Of a stretch of DNA of 64,000 nt, positions 44,145 to 52,395 are shown piece after piece. The DNA lies in the NCBI GenBank assembly GCA_027077805.1, contig JALWTS010000031.1:123389-187388 (forward strand), given 5' to 3'. Positions within the stretch are counted from its first letter, which is position 1, and each line of letters begins with the position of its first letter. A program made the translations under genes and the position numbers. Source of the stretch: Gammaproteobacteria bacterium (GTDB taxonomy: Bacteria > Pseudomonadota > Gammaproteobacteria > JABHGC01). The notes beneath the pieces were generated by a model, which was not told where the DNA came from, made no database searches, and was given only the letters and a program-made list of their open reading frames with translations.

Positions 44145-44963
44145 TTATGATGACGCACTGACTGTCACTAAAATCACTGAGATATTATCATACCCTCCGG
44201 CTGAAATTGCTTCATCAACTAGCTTATTCACTAACTCCCTAGGGGAGTTATCCTCTGACAAATATTTTTCAATATCCTCATCGTTTACCATATTAAACAA
44301 GCCATCTGAGCAAATTAATAAACAATCACCTGCTTCAATCATTGTCGCATCACTAATCGTAACACCAAAATCATCATTACTTCCTATAAATCGACTGAGA
44401 ATATTGCTTAACCCTGAATGTTTCGCTTCTTCTACCGTTAACTGTCCTGCTTTAATTGCCTCTGCAGCCAAGGTATTATCGTCTGTCAATGGTGTTAAAA
44501 ATCCTTGTCGATAACGATATACGCGACTATCACCCGCATTAAACACCCAATATTGCTGTTGATATAAGCAAACGCCTGTTAAAGTAGAACCCAAACCAAA
44601 CCACTGTGCTTGTTCATACCCCTTTTGTAATACTGCCTGATTAGTTTCGATAATAATATCATTGAGATGTTGCACGCAATCTTCTGATTTTACTTGGACG
44701 AGTTCAAACTCATGATGATAAAATTTATCCTCTAACGCAGATAATGCCGTATTACTCGCAATATTGCCACCAGGCGCACCACCAATGCCATCGGCAACAG
44801 CACATAATAGACCACGATTTTGAATAAAATCATCATCATCCGCTACAATTAATTCCATCCACCCTCGATTTTTTACTAACCTTCCGACTAGAATATGATC
44901 CTCATTACGCTCACGATGGCAACCAATATCAGTGCGAGCGACAATATGAAATATTAAACTCAT
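44145..44963 (-). CDS. PP2C-family Ser/Thr protein phosphatase
   Basis: A 272-residue protein with the PP2C motifs: ARTDIGCHRERNEDH (metal Asp region), VADGIGGAPGGNIAS, FNAGDSRVYRYR, LLICSDGLFNMV and GGYDNISVILV. It should be a Mn/Mg-dependent phosphatase that reverses the adjacent kinase; the kinase gene begins 18 nt after its stop. AGGAA precedes the ATG. This pairing with an FHA protein and a Ter island matches the TerY-P type phosphorylation modules known from the Ter literature, although no TerY vWA gene is adjacent. Confidence 0.95.
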   Translation of the reverse strand: MSLIFHIVARTDIGCHRERNEDHILVGRLVKNRGWMELIVADDDDFIQNRGLLCAVADGIGGAPGGNIASNTALSALEDKFYHHEFELVQVKSEDCVQHLNDIIIETNQAVLQKGYEQAQWFGLGSTLTGVCLYQQQYWVFNAGDSRVYRYRQGFLTPLTDDNTLAAEAIKAGQLTVEEAKHSGLSNILSRFIGSNDDFGVTISDATMIEAGDCLLICSDGLFNMVNDEDIEKYLSEDNSPRELVNKLVDEAISAGGYDNISVILVTVSASS

Positions 44964-44997
44964 GTTTATTCCTATTTATTTATACGATTTATTATTG

Positions 44998-45552
44998 TTA
45001 TATAATTCTAACCATTAATGCCACACCCGCTAAAGCTAAAATATCCCCATTATGCAATACGGTTTGTTGTTCTAATGTCAGGGGTTTTTGGTTTAAAAAA
45101 GTCGGATTCGTAAAATCACGACCATGTTGTTTTTGATCAATCGACTTGACCCACCATTGATTTTGCTGATAAAAAAATTGACAATGTTGTCTATGGACAA
45201 AATTAACCCCTTCAATTTGAGCTAATTGTATTTGCGCTGTATTCGTATCATGTTGTTGCCCAATAATCCATTGATCTTCAACGGCAAATTTTCTCCCTGT
45301 GGCAACGGATTCTAAATATAAGGCCGTTTGACTTGTCATTGCCGAGCTAGGATTAACCGTATCTACGACAGGTTCTAAGTCTGATTCTAGTTTTGGTTCT
45401 GATTTTGACGCCTCTTCAAATACAATGGCAGAATCGCTGGTTTTAGCGACAGGCGTTTCCATCCCAATAAAATAATCACATTGTTGGCAAGTATTCTCAT
45501 ATTCAGGATTATCACTGCCACATCGCGGGCAAATTCTTACAAATTCTGCCAT
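44998..45552 (-). CDS. Zinc-ribbon/FHA-domain protein
   Basis: A 184-residue protein. The N-terminus has a double CxxC zinc ribbon (ICPRCGSDN, NTCQQCDYF), then an acidic/Ser linker and an FHA domain (about 85-184) with the family pattern FVHRQHCQFFYQ and NPTFLNQKPL (compare NGTFLNG). His replaces the Ser of the usual SRxHC motif, which may alter phospho-Thr binding. It probably reads out the neighbouring kinase. It lies 34 nt upstream of the phosphatase gene. Confidence 0.85.
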   Translation of the reverse strand: MAEFVRICPRCGSDNPEYENTCQQCDYFIGMETPVAKTSDSAIVFEEASKSEPKLESDLEPVVDTVNPSSAMTSQTALYLESVATGRKFAVEDQWIIGQQHDTNTAQIQLAQIEGVNFVHRQHCQFFYQQNQWWVKSIDQKQHGRDFTNPTFLNQKPLTLEQQTVLHNGDILALAGVALMVRII

Positions 45553-45592
45553 ATCACTTCTTTACGGTTGTTAACTCACATTATTTTATGTT

Positions 45593-46201
45593 TTATTTTG
45601 ATACGTTTAACGCCTGATGATACTGCTGACGCTGACTTGGGTTCAAAATCCCAATTAAATAATCCCGATCTTGACCTAAAGCTAAATTTGCCTGATTCGG
45701 ATGTATGCTTGCCATTTTTGACTTCAAAGTCTCACCTTGTTTGGAAAACGTGTGCAACTGTTGATTATTTGAGGCAAGCAATGGATGGCTTGTCATTTGA
45801 TTTGCAACAAAAGGTCCATCAATTAACATATCAATTTGATCCAAAATCTTAGTCGCTGATTTAATATTTTTGGTAATATAATTTAAAGTATAGCCAGAAA
45901 ATAGCAAAATATTCCAATTTGCTTGCTGTTGACGCAGTTGTAACACCAAATCCAGTAATGCGGTTGCTTGTAAAAATGGCTCACCACCGCTAATGCTAAT
46001 ACCATCAATTGGCAAAGCAATTGTTTGTAAATGTTTGACTAAAATAGATACGTCAATAACTTTACCCGCATCTAATGCTTGCAATTCTGGCGTAATACAA
46101 TGCTGACAACGCATAGGACAACCTGCCACCCAAATACCAATCCGCTGCCCAACCCCTAAACTGGTCATAGGATACGCAATATGTGATAATCTAAGTTTCA
46201 T
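45593..46201 (-). CDS. Radical SAM protein (NrdG/organic-radical-activase-like)
   Basis: About 202 residues from the ATG at 46201 (a GTG at 46213 is also in frame). The 4Fe-4S motif CPMRCQHC sits in IWVAGCPMRCQHCITPELQA, followed by ISISGGEPFLQA, as in 4Fe-4S single-cluster activating enzymes. The size equals pyruvate-formate-lyase/NrdG-type activases, but no glycyl-radical target gene is present in the window. It lies upstream of the FHA gene on the same strand (40-nt gap), so it may have a role in the kinase-phosphatase module. The substrate is unknown. Confidence 0.82.
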   Translation of the reverse strand: MKLRLSHIAYPMTSLGVGQRIGIWVAGCPMRCQHCITPELQALDAGKVIDVSILVKHLQTIALPIDGISISGGEPFLQATALLDLVLQLRQQQANWNILLFSGYTLNYITKNIKSATKILDQIDMLIDGPFVANQMTSHPLLASNNQQLHTFSKQGETLKSKMASIHPNQANLALGQDRDYLIGILNPSQRQQYHQALNVSK

Positions 46202-46274
46202 AACTAAACTCACGCACTTAAAAAATAGTAACTATCGTGATAGTGTCGTTAATAATAAAAAGAGTGATGTATAA

Positions 46275-46328
46275 AAGTGGCAAACAAACACCCTCCAATT
46301 GAAACCATTGAGGCGTTTCTTGCCACTT
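46275..46328 (-). terminator. Hairpin terminator after the di-haem peroxidase gene
   Basis: Outer arms AAGTGGCAA (46275-46283) and TTGCCACTT (46320-46328) pair perfectly, and the interior CCTCCAAT/ATTGAGG pairs further. On the minus strand the stem is followed by TTTTAT, so it fits termination of the peroxidase gene, whose stop is 15 nt away. Confidence 0.75.
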
Positions 46329-46342
46329 AAACCTTTAAAATA

Positions 46343-47323
46343 TTATTTAAACGGTTGTGGTCGTGGTGTATGGTATGAAGACGGAGGCAAAATAGGCAAC
46401 ATAAACTTGGGCTGTTCACCTGTTAATGTCTTCAAAAATGCGACAATTTTAGCATTTTCTGTGGCAGTAAACTTACGTCCCAATTGTAATTGCCCCATAA
46501 TATCAACGGCTTCTGCCAACGTTTCTGCACCACCATCATGGAAATAAGGATAAGTCAATTCAACATTACGCAACGTAGGCACTTTAAAAACAAAGCGATC
46601 GGAGTCTTTACCTGTCACGGCTATGCGTCCCTCAGCTTGGTTATCAGTTTGGTATGGTTTAACTAAGCCCATTTTTTGAAAAGAATTCGCACCCACTGCA
46701 GGGCCATTATGACAAGCCACACAGCCGGAATTTTTAAATAACTGATATCCTTCTAATTCCGTTTGGGAAATTGCAGATTTATTTCCTAATAACCATTGAT
46801 CAAAACGTGAATTTGGCGTGGTTAAGGTTTTTTCAAATTCAGCAATGGCTTTAGTGACTTTATCAATATCAATTTTCTCAGTACCAAATGCCTGCTTAAA
46901 TTCATTCACATAAGCTGGAATAGTTCCTAGCAAATGCACGGCTAACTCATGAGTAAAAGCCATTTCACCCGGATTCGCAATCGGCCCCCCTGCTTGCTCT
47001 TGTAAATCTTTAGCTCGACCATCCCAAAACTGAGCAATATTGAAACTAGAATTTAAGACGGTTGGAGCATTAATCGGCCCTTGATGCCAATTATGACCAA
47101 TCGAAGTTTTTAAATTATCGGTGCCACCCATGCTAAGATTATGACAAGAATAACAAGAAATGAATCCTGATTTTGATAATCTTGGATCAAAATAAAGTTT
47201 TTTGCCTAATTCTGCTTGGGCTTGATTAATGGATTTCTCTGCAACAATTGGCTGAATTGGCTCACTTGCTTTTACAGAACTAAGCATAACAATGCTCACA
47301 CAAATCATCATTAGTTTTTTCAT
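46343..47323 (-). CDS. Di-haem cytochrome c peroxidase (MauG/CcpA family)
   Basis: About 326 residues from the ATG at 47323 (GGAG 6 nt upstream). Signal peptide (ending SVKA) and two CxxCH haem sites: CYSCH (about 70) and CVACH (about 200). FDPRLSKSGFISCYSCH, WDGRAKDLQEQAGGPIANPG and KVPTLRNVELTYPYFHDG are the family signatures. It probably reduces periplasmic H2O2 with electrons from cytochrome c. It lies between the radical SAM and M48 genes within the Ter island but appears to be a separate unit. Confidence 0.95.
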   Translation of the reverse strand: MKKLMMICVSIVMLSSVKASEPIQPIVAEKSINQAQAELGKKLYFDPRLSKSGFISCYSCHNLSMGGTDNLKTSIGHNWHQGPINAPTVLNSSFNIAQFWDGRAKDLQEQAGGPIANPGEMAFTHELAVHLLGTIPAYVNEFKQAFGTEKIDIDKVTKAIAEFEKTLTTPNSRFDQWLLGNKSAISQTELEGYQLFKNSGCVACHNGPAVGANSFQKMGLVKPYQTDNQAEGRIAVTGKDSDRFVFKVPTLRNVELTYPYFHDGGAETLAEAVDIMGQLQLGRKFTATENAKIVAFLKTLTGEQPKFMLPILPPSSYHTPRPQPFK

Positions 47324-47443
47324 CCTCAACTCCATAAAAATTTACTTGAAAAATAACACGATAAGCGTTATGAGAATACTATACAAAAATTCATCACGAG
47401 TTGTATAATTCATGATCTCAATCACTTCAATCGATTTTATCAA

Positions 47444-48652
47444 TCATGCTCTAGGAATCTGCACTAGCAAGGCCTTATCAAACCCAAAAAACTGACAAAT
47501 AGACTGCATCGCCTCTACTCTTGCATGAGTAACACCACTACATTGCTCACTCATTACCACACACTGAGTTAAAAAGCCTTTCACTTGTTGTTCCGTTAGC
47601 GAACATTTGGAAAAATTTTGCTGACATTGTTGACGAAAATCACTGGCATTTTGTTGACATTGTTCAATGGCATCCCCGACTTCTGCCCAACCCGCACTAC
47701 TGACTAAAACTTTATTCACAAAACGATTATCACATTCATTAAGTTTATTATTATCTGCGGTTGCCACGTATAACAAACAAAAAATCAATAAGGTCAAACG
47801 ATACGATTGTTCATGCTCAAGCCCCTTATCACTCATTTTTTCCGATTCTGCCAAAATATTTTTTACACTATCATTTAAGTGTTTCAAAATCTTGTCCGAA
47901 ACGTAGTCGCCTTTATTTTTTGAGGATAATAAGTCCAGTGAAATAATTTCTAAACTTTTAAAGCGAATCGGAATGGCAGGATGCGTCCCCAAAATTTTAT
48001 GTTGTTGCCGTTTGGCCACTTCTTCGATTTTTTTATATTGATTGCGTAAGGCTCGAATAACCGCTTGTTCCTTATCAATCGACAAACCACTGGCCGTTTT
48101 AAATAATGCGGTTGCTGCTTTTGTAAAATCACCACAGACCCAATAGCCAATTCTATCGGCTGAAATTTCTGCGGTCATCGACCATTGCAATAGTTTTTCC
48201 GCTAAGGCTTGGCTAATTTGATCCGCCCCTTGATATAATAAATAAGCGGAAGGAATTCTATGGTGTTCAAATAATACATGACCTAGTTCATGACCAATAA
48301 CAAAGGCTAATTCTTTGGCATCAAAATCTTGTACCATTGCCGAAGTCATTAAAATATCAAATCCATCGTTGCTTTTTGCCGAGACGTAGGCATTGTATTC
48401 AGACGATTGACGAATATATAAATCACCTGACAGATCAGGGCTAATTTGATGCAAACAACTTTGATAATGACGATATAAATCGGGCAAAATATCTTCCGTT
48501 AATTGCACGGCTGTGCCTAATAAATGGCGGCGATGTAATTCATCGGAAGATTGCAATGAGGTTTCCGTATAAGGCTGTAATTCCCGATGTTGCAGTAAAT
48601 GTAAAAACAAATTTTCTTCAAAATCAAAACGAAACCGATGAATACTGCTCAT
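47444..48652 (-). CDS. M48-family zinc metalloprotease
   Basis: About 402 residues from the ATG at 48652 (a GTG at 48670 is also in frame). The metal motif HELGH (about 127) is in FVIGHELGHVLFEHH, with the third ligand Glu in EISADRIGYWVC. There is no signal peptide or obvious membrane helix, unlike HtpX, so it appears cytoplasmic. The C-terminal third is Gln/Cys-rich (CQQNASDFRQQCQQNFSKCS). It is divergent from the first terD and may share its regulation. Confidence 0.85.
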   Translation of the reverse strand: MSSIHRFRFDFEENLFLHLLQHRELQPYTETSLQSSDELHRRHLLGTAVQLTEDILPDLYRHYQSCLHQISPDLSGDLYIRQSSEYNAYVSAKSNDGFDILMTSAMVQDFDAKELAFVIGHELGHVLFEHHRIPSAYLLYQGADQISQALAEKLLQWSMTAEISADRIGYWVCGDFTKAATALFKTASGLSIDKEQAVIRALRNQYKKIEEVAKRQQHKILGTHPAIPIRFKSLEIISLDLLSSKNKGDYVSDKILKHLNDSVKNILAESEKMSDKGLEHEQSYRLTLLIFCLLYVATADNNKLNECDNRFVNKVLVSSAGWAEVGDAIEQCQQNASDFRQQCQQNFSKCSLTEQQVKGFLTQCVVMSEQCSGVTHARVEAMQSICQFFGFDKALLVQIPRA

Positions 48653-48785
48653 TGCATTGACCGACACCACCTAAACCGAGTTATCCTAAAAGCATAGCAA
48701 ATTTCTTGCTCACTCACTTGGCTATTACTAAAAATCAACTACACTAGAATATTAATTCGTTATTTGTATTCATTGGAGAAATATC

Positions 48786-49313
48786 ATGGAATTAGCCCAA
48801 AAAGGTTCTGAAGCCTATATCCCCTTAAAACAATTATTAGTCAAAATGAAATGGACCACCGCTGCCGATTTTGACTTAGCCGCCTTATATAAAACGAAAG
48901 ATGGTAAAGAGGGGATTGTGTATTTTGGCGACTTAGGCAATATGAATGCCTTTCCCTATATGATGTTATCAGGTGATGAAGGTGTGAATGACACGGGTGG
49001 GGATAATGAAGAAGAAATGCGTATTACCCAACTTGATGAAATGGAAAAAGTTTGGATTTTTTGCTGGGATTATGGTCAAGTGCAAAAAGGTGCTGCGGCT
49101 AGATTTGCCGATAGTGATATTAAACTGAGTGTTATGGATGATCAAGGCAATTCCTTTGATGTCAAACCCGATACAGGTACGACAGGTAATGTGATTTGTA
49201 TTGCAATGATTGATAACACTAGCCCTATTGGCGCAAAATTAGTCAATGAGTCTAAAGTAGGAACGCTAAAAGGATTGCAACGTTCGGAACAATTGTTTGA
49301 TATTGTGAAATAA
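48786..49313 (+). CDS. terD: TerD-family stress protein (first tandem copy)
   Basis: A 175-residue protein of the TerD fold (CABP1/TerZ group). The calcium-site pattern is SGDEGVNDTGGDNEEEM with the preceding DFDLAALY. FCWDYGQVQ and KLVNESKVGTL are shared by all copies here. TerD proteins bind Ca2+ and accompany tellurite, phage and colicin resistance and general membrane stress. GGAGA lies before the ATG. It is about 80% identical by eye to the next gene, a tandem duplication. Confidence 0.93.
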   Translation: MELAQKGSEAYIPLKQLLVKMKWTTAADFDLAALYKTKDGKEGIVYFGDLGNMNAFPYMMLSGDEGVNDTGGDNEEEMRITQLDEMEKVWIFCWDYGQVQKGAAARFADSDIKLSVMDDQGNSFDVKPDTGTTGNVICIAMIDNTSPIGAKLVNESKVGTLKGLQRSEQLFDIVK

Positions 49314-49403
49314 TTATGTCATTTGCCCTTTTAATTGCCATCATTCACCCCTATATTTACATAGATGATTTTTATTCACATTCCATAATTAAGGAGACAA
49401 GCA

Positions 49404-49934
49404 ATGGAATTAGCACAAAAAGGTTCTGAAGCCTTTATTCCTTTAAAACAACTGTTAGTACAAATGAAATGGACAACGGCCGCCGACTTTGATTTAGCAG
49501 CGGCTTATGAAAGCAAAGATGGCAAAACTGGCTTAGTTTATTTTGGGGATAAAGGAAATATGAATGAATTTCCTTATATGATGCTCTCAGGCGATGAAGG
49601 TGTTGGTGATAGTGGTGGTGATAATAAAGAAGAAATGCGTATCACTCAATTAGATGAAATGAACAAAGTTTGGATATTCTGTTGGGATTATGGTCAAGTA
49701 CAAAGCGGTGGCCCTGCTCGCTTTGGTGATAGTGATATTAATCTCACTATTATGGACGACCAAGGAAAATCAGTGAATGTTACTTTAGATACAGGTGATA
49801 CAGGCAATGTCTTATGTATTGCTACTATTGATAATTCTAGCCCTATGGGTGCAAAATTAGTCAACGAATCTAAAGTTGGCACCTTAAAAGGACTGAAAAG
49901 TACCGAGCAACTTATGGGCATTGTCAACGGCTAG
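49404..49934 (+). CDS. terD: TerD-family stress protein (second tandem copy)
   Basis: A 176-residue protein of the same family. It starts MELAQKGSEAFIPLKQLLVQ, with SGDEGVGDSGGDNKEEM at the metal loop. AAGGAG precedes the ATG by 9 nt, a stronger site than for the first copy. It lies 90 nt downstream of the first copy. Most changes between the copies are in surface-like positions (KTKDGKE/ESKDGKT, QKGAAARFAD/QSGGPARFGD), so both probably function. A hairpin with limited T-tract follows. Confidence 0.93.
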   Translation: MELAQKGSEAFIPLKQLLVQMKWTTAADFDLAAAYESKDGKTGLVYFGDKGNMNEFPYMMLSGDEGVGDSGGDNKEEMRITQLDEMNKVWIFCWDYGQVQSGGPARFGDSDINLTIMDDQGKSVNVTLDTGDTGNVLCIATIDNSSPMGAKLVNESKVGTLKGLKSTEQLMGIVNG

Positions 49935-49954
49935 TTGGCAAGCAATCAATCATC

Positions 49955-49988
49955 AATAAGGAGCAAATATATTGACTTGCTCCTTATT
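49955..49988 (+). terminator. Hairpin between terD and terB, possible partial terminator
   Basis: A 12-bp perfect stem (AATAAGGAGCAA / TTGCTCCTTATT) with a 10-nt loop lies 20 nt after the terD stop and 17 nt before the terB start. No strong T run follows (GCTTCTAATAT), so it may lower, not stop, transcription into terB. Confidence 0.65.
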
Positions 49989-50005
49989 GCTTCTAATATA
50001 TAGGG

Positions 50006-50521
50006 ATGAAGAGAATGCGTTTTGATGATGTGAAATCATGGTTAAATAGCCAAAAAGATAATCTTAAAGACAGTGTTAGCCGTTTAAAAAACAAAGATTT
50101 CTTAGACGGTGTGGTCGCAGGTTGTGCCTTAGTTTCGGCGGCTGATGGTCATATTGATGCCAGTGAAAAACAAAAAATGGTGGGATTTATTCAACGTAGT
50201 GATGAATTAAAAGTATTTGATGTGCAAGATGTCATTAAAAAATTTAATCAATATACCGATGGCTTTGAATTTGATCATACGATTGGCAAAGGTGAAGCCT
50301 TAAAAGCGATTATTAAACTCAAAGGCAATCAAGAAGCCTCTCGTTTATTGGTGAGAGTTTGTTGTGCTATCGGTATGGCGGATGGTGATTTTGATGCCGA
50401 TGAAAAGGCCGTGGTTAGGGAAATTTGTGCCGAGCTTGGCTTAGACCCCAATGAATTTGGGCTAAATGATGCCGCCAATCCCTCTACCCCATCAAGCCCA
50501 CCTTTTCCTAATAAGTCATAA
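50006..50521 (+). CDS. terB: TerB-family protein
   Basis: About 171 residues (or 168 from the ATG at 50015, 9 nt after AGGG). It has the helical TerB pattern: DGVVAGCALVSAADGHIDAS, EKQKMVGFIQ, and CCAIGMADGDFDADEKAVVR with EICAELGLDPNEFGL. The two acidic repeats (AADGHID, ADGDFD) are the predicted metal sites. TerB proteins accompany TerD and TerC at the membrane in tellurite/stress systems. It sits between two terD genes and ends 14 nt before the third. Confidence 0.94.
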   Translation: MKRMRFDDVKSWLNSQKDNLKDSVSRLKNKDFLDGVVAGCALVSAADGHIDASEKQKMVGFIQRSDELKVFDVQDVIKKFNQYTDGFEFDHTIGKGEALKAIIKLKGNQEASRLLVRVCCAIGMADGDFDADEKAVVREICAELGLDPNEFGLNDAANPSTPSSPPFPNKS

Positions 50522-50535
50522 GGACTCAATTAACA

Positions 50536-51123
50536 ATGGACTTAAAACCTAAAGTTACCTTAAAACAAAAAGGTGAAACCACCCGACTGCCATTGACCAG
50601 TTTCCATGTTACCCTACGCTGGCATTCTGCCGTCGATTTAGATTTAATGGCATTTTATCGAGCAAAAAATAATGCGGTGATTGAAGAAAAACCTGCGAAA
50701 GGCTTTTTTGGTAAAATATTAAATGCGATGAAAAGTTCCTACGAAAAAGAAGGACAAATTTATTTTGGTGCGAAAGGCCATCAAGATCAATTTCCGTGGA
50801 TTCGTTTAGATCAAGATGCAGGCGTAGGTGATAAAGGTGGGGCGAATGAAGAAAATATGTGTTTTAGCAAATTAGATGCGATGGAACATATTTTAATTGT
50901 TACTAATATTTTTAATAAACCTAATGCCGTATTTTCCAGTTATGATGGGGTAGTCAGTCTCAAAGCAAATGATCAAGTCTTTGAAGTGCCTTTGTCAGCA
51001 TCAGAACCAGGTAATTATTGTGTGATTGCACGCATTGATAATAGTGGTTCTAATCCAATATTGCTTAATGAAAACCGAATTTTTGCTAAGGAACCGACGA
51101 TTGCAGAAGTTGTAGGTGCTTAA
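50536..51123 (+). CDS. TerD-family protein with central insertion (third copy)
   Basis: A 195-residue protein with DLDLMAFYRA and the acidic loop DQDAGVGDKGGANEEN, so it belongs to the TerD fold, but it is divergent from the tandem pair. It carries an extra basic segment (KPAKGFFGKILNAMKSSYEK, about 45-70) in a loop, possibly a lipid- or partner-binding helix. The end ILLNENRIFAKEPTIAEVV corresponds to the family's last helix. It follows terB and is probably translated with it. Confidence 0.88.
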   Translation: MDLKPKVTLKQKGETTRLPLTSFHVTLRWHSAVDLDLMAFYRAKNNAVIEEKPAKGFFGKILNAMKSSYEKEGQIYFGAKGHQDQFPWIRLDQDAGVGDKGGANEENMCFSKLDAMEHILIVTNIFNKPNAVFSSYDGVVSLKANDQVFEVPLSASEPGNYCVIARIDNSGSNPILLNENRIFAKEPTIAEVVGA

Positions 51124-51131
51124 TTGCTAAC

Positions 51132-51166
51132 ACAACATTCCTATCTATTTGAAATAGGAATGTTGT
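51132..51166. terminator. Hairpin between convergent ter and pilU genes
   Basis: A 12-bp perfect stem (CAACATTCCTAT / ATAGGAATGTTG) plus one extra pair, with a 9-nt loop, is placed between the terD-like stop (51123) and the pilU stop (51182). The T-tract is poor, but its position suggests a bidirectional terminator for the end of the Ter island. Confidence 0.7.
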
Positions 51167-51181
51167 CGTCAGTAACACGGT

Positions 51182-52294
51182 TTAAATATCAAACGCCTCT
51201 AAATCACTCTCACTACTGTCATCCGACAAACGAATTTTCAAGGCTAAATCGCTATTGGTATCCACATTACTTAAGGCTTCTTCTTTGGTAATTCTGCCCA
51301 TACGGTAAAGATCAAACAATGACTTGTCAAAGGTCATAATTCCTGGTTCATCAGACTCAGCCATTGCTGACATAATATCATCAAATTGACCTTTTTCAAT
51401 TAACTCCCGAATATAAGGCGTCAATTGCAACACCTCAATCGCAGGAACCCGTTTGCCTTTACTCCCCATAATTAAACGTTGCGAAACAATTGCCACTAAA
51501 TTTAATGATAAGTCCATTAACATTTGACGGCGAATATCAGGCGGAAAAAAGCTGACAATCCTATCTAAGGTTTGCACCGCATTATTGGCATGAAATGTCG
51601 ATAAACACAAATGACCTGATTTAGAAAATGACATCACCTGAGCCATAGTAGTCGCATCTCGAATTTCCCCCACTAAAATAACATCAGGCGATTCCCGCAT
51701 AGCACTTTTCAAAGCATTTTCATAGGATAAAGTATCAATTCCTACTTCACGTTGCCCGATAATAGATTTTTTATAATGATGGGTAAACTCAATCGGATCT
51801 TCTATGGTTAAAATATGGCCTTTTCTACTCGCATTACGATGATCAATCATCGCCGCTAAAGTGGTTGATTTACCAGAACCTGTCGCACCTACGACTAAAA
51901 TCAATCCACGTTTACGCATAACTAATTCATGTAAAAAATTAGGTAACCCTAATGTTTTAATATCTGGAATTTTGTTTTTGATATAGCGAATGACAATGGC
52001 ATAATCCCCCTTTTGCTTATAAATATTCACCCGAAACCTCTCATCTAAGGCACTAATTGCAAAATTACATTCTAATTCCGTTTGAAAGGCTTGAATGCGT
52101 TCCTCTCCCATCAAACCATAGGCAACTTCTTTCACCATTGCCCCCGTTAGTATTTTAGTCCCCACAGGGGATAAAATGCCTTCGACCTTAATATGCACAG
52201 GCGAACCCGAACAAAAAAACAAATCCGAGGCATTTTTATCCGCCATTAATTTAAGAAAACTTTCGACATTACCTGAATAGCGATTGGTTGCCAT
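51182..52294 (-). CDS. pilU: Type IV pilus retraction ATPase (PilU/PilT family)
   Basis: A 370-residue protein with the PilT-type secretion ATPase features. MADKNASDLFFCSG is typical of PilU, and Walker A GATGSGKST is near residue 138. The Asp box is EDPIEFTHHYKKS, and STFHANNA and REIRDATTM-like EIRDATTMAQ follow. The C-terminus ends in an acidic tail (DDSSESDLEAF), also seen in PilU. It powers pilus retraction and twitching. The partner pilT is not in the window. Confidence 0.93.
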   Translation of the reverse strand: MATNRYSGNVESFLKLMADKNASDLFFCSGSPVHIKVEGILSPVGTKILTGAMVKEVAYGLMGEERIQAFQTELECNFAISALDERFRVNIYKQKGDYAIVIRYIKNKIPDIKTLGLPNFLHELVMRKRGLILVVGATGSGKSTTLAAMIDHRNASRKGHILTIEDPIEFTHHYKKSIIGQREVGIDTLSYENALKSAMRESPDVILVGEIRDATTMAQVMSFSKSGHLCLSTFHANNAVQTLDRIVSFFPPDIRRQMLMDLSLNLVAIVSQRLIMGSKGKRVPAIEVLQLTPYIRELIEKGQFDDIMSAMAESDEPGIMTFDKSLFDLYRMGRITKEEALSNVDTNSDLALKIRLSDDSSESDLEAFDI

Positions 52295-52395
52295 AATTTA
52301 TCCCATTGTTTTATCAAAATATAATTAATTAAATAAGTATCGTTGAGTTTAATGATTTTTCAACTGTAAATTACAAGGTTGACTACGGTTTCGTT

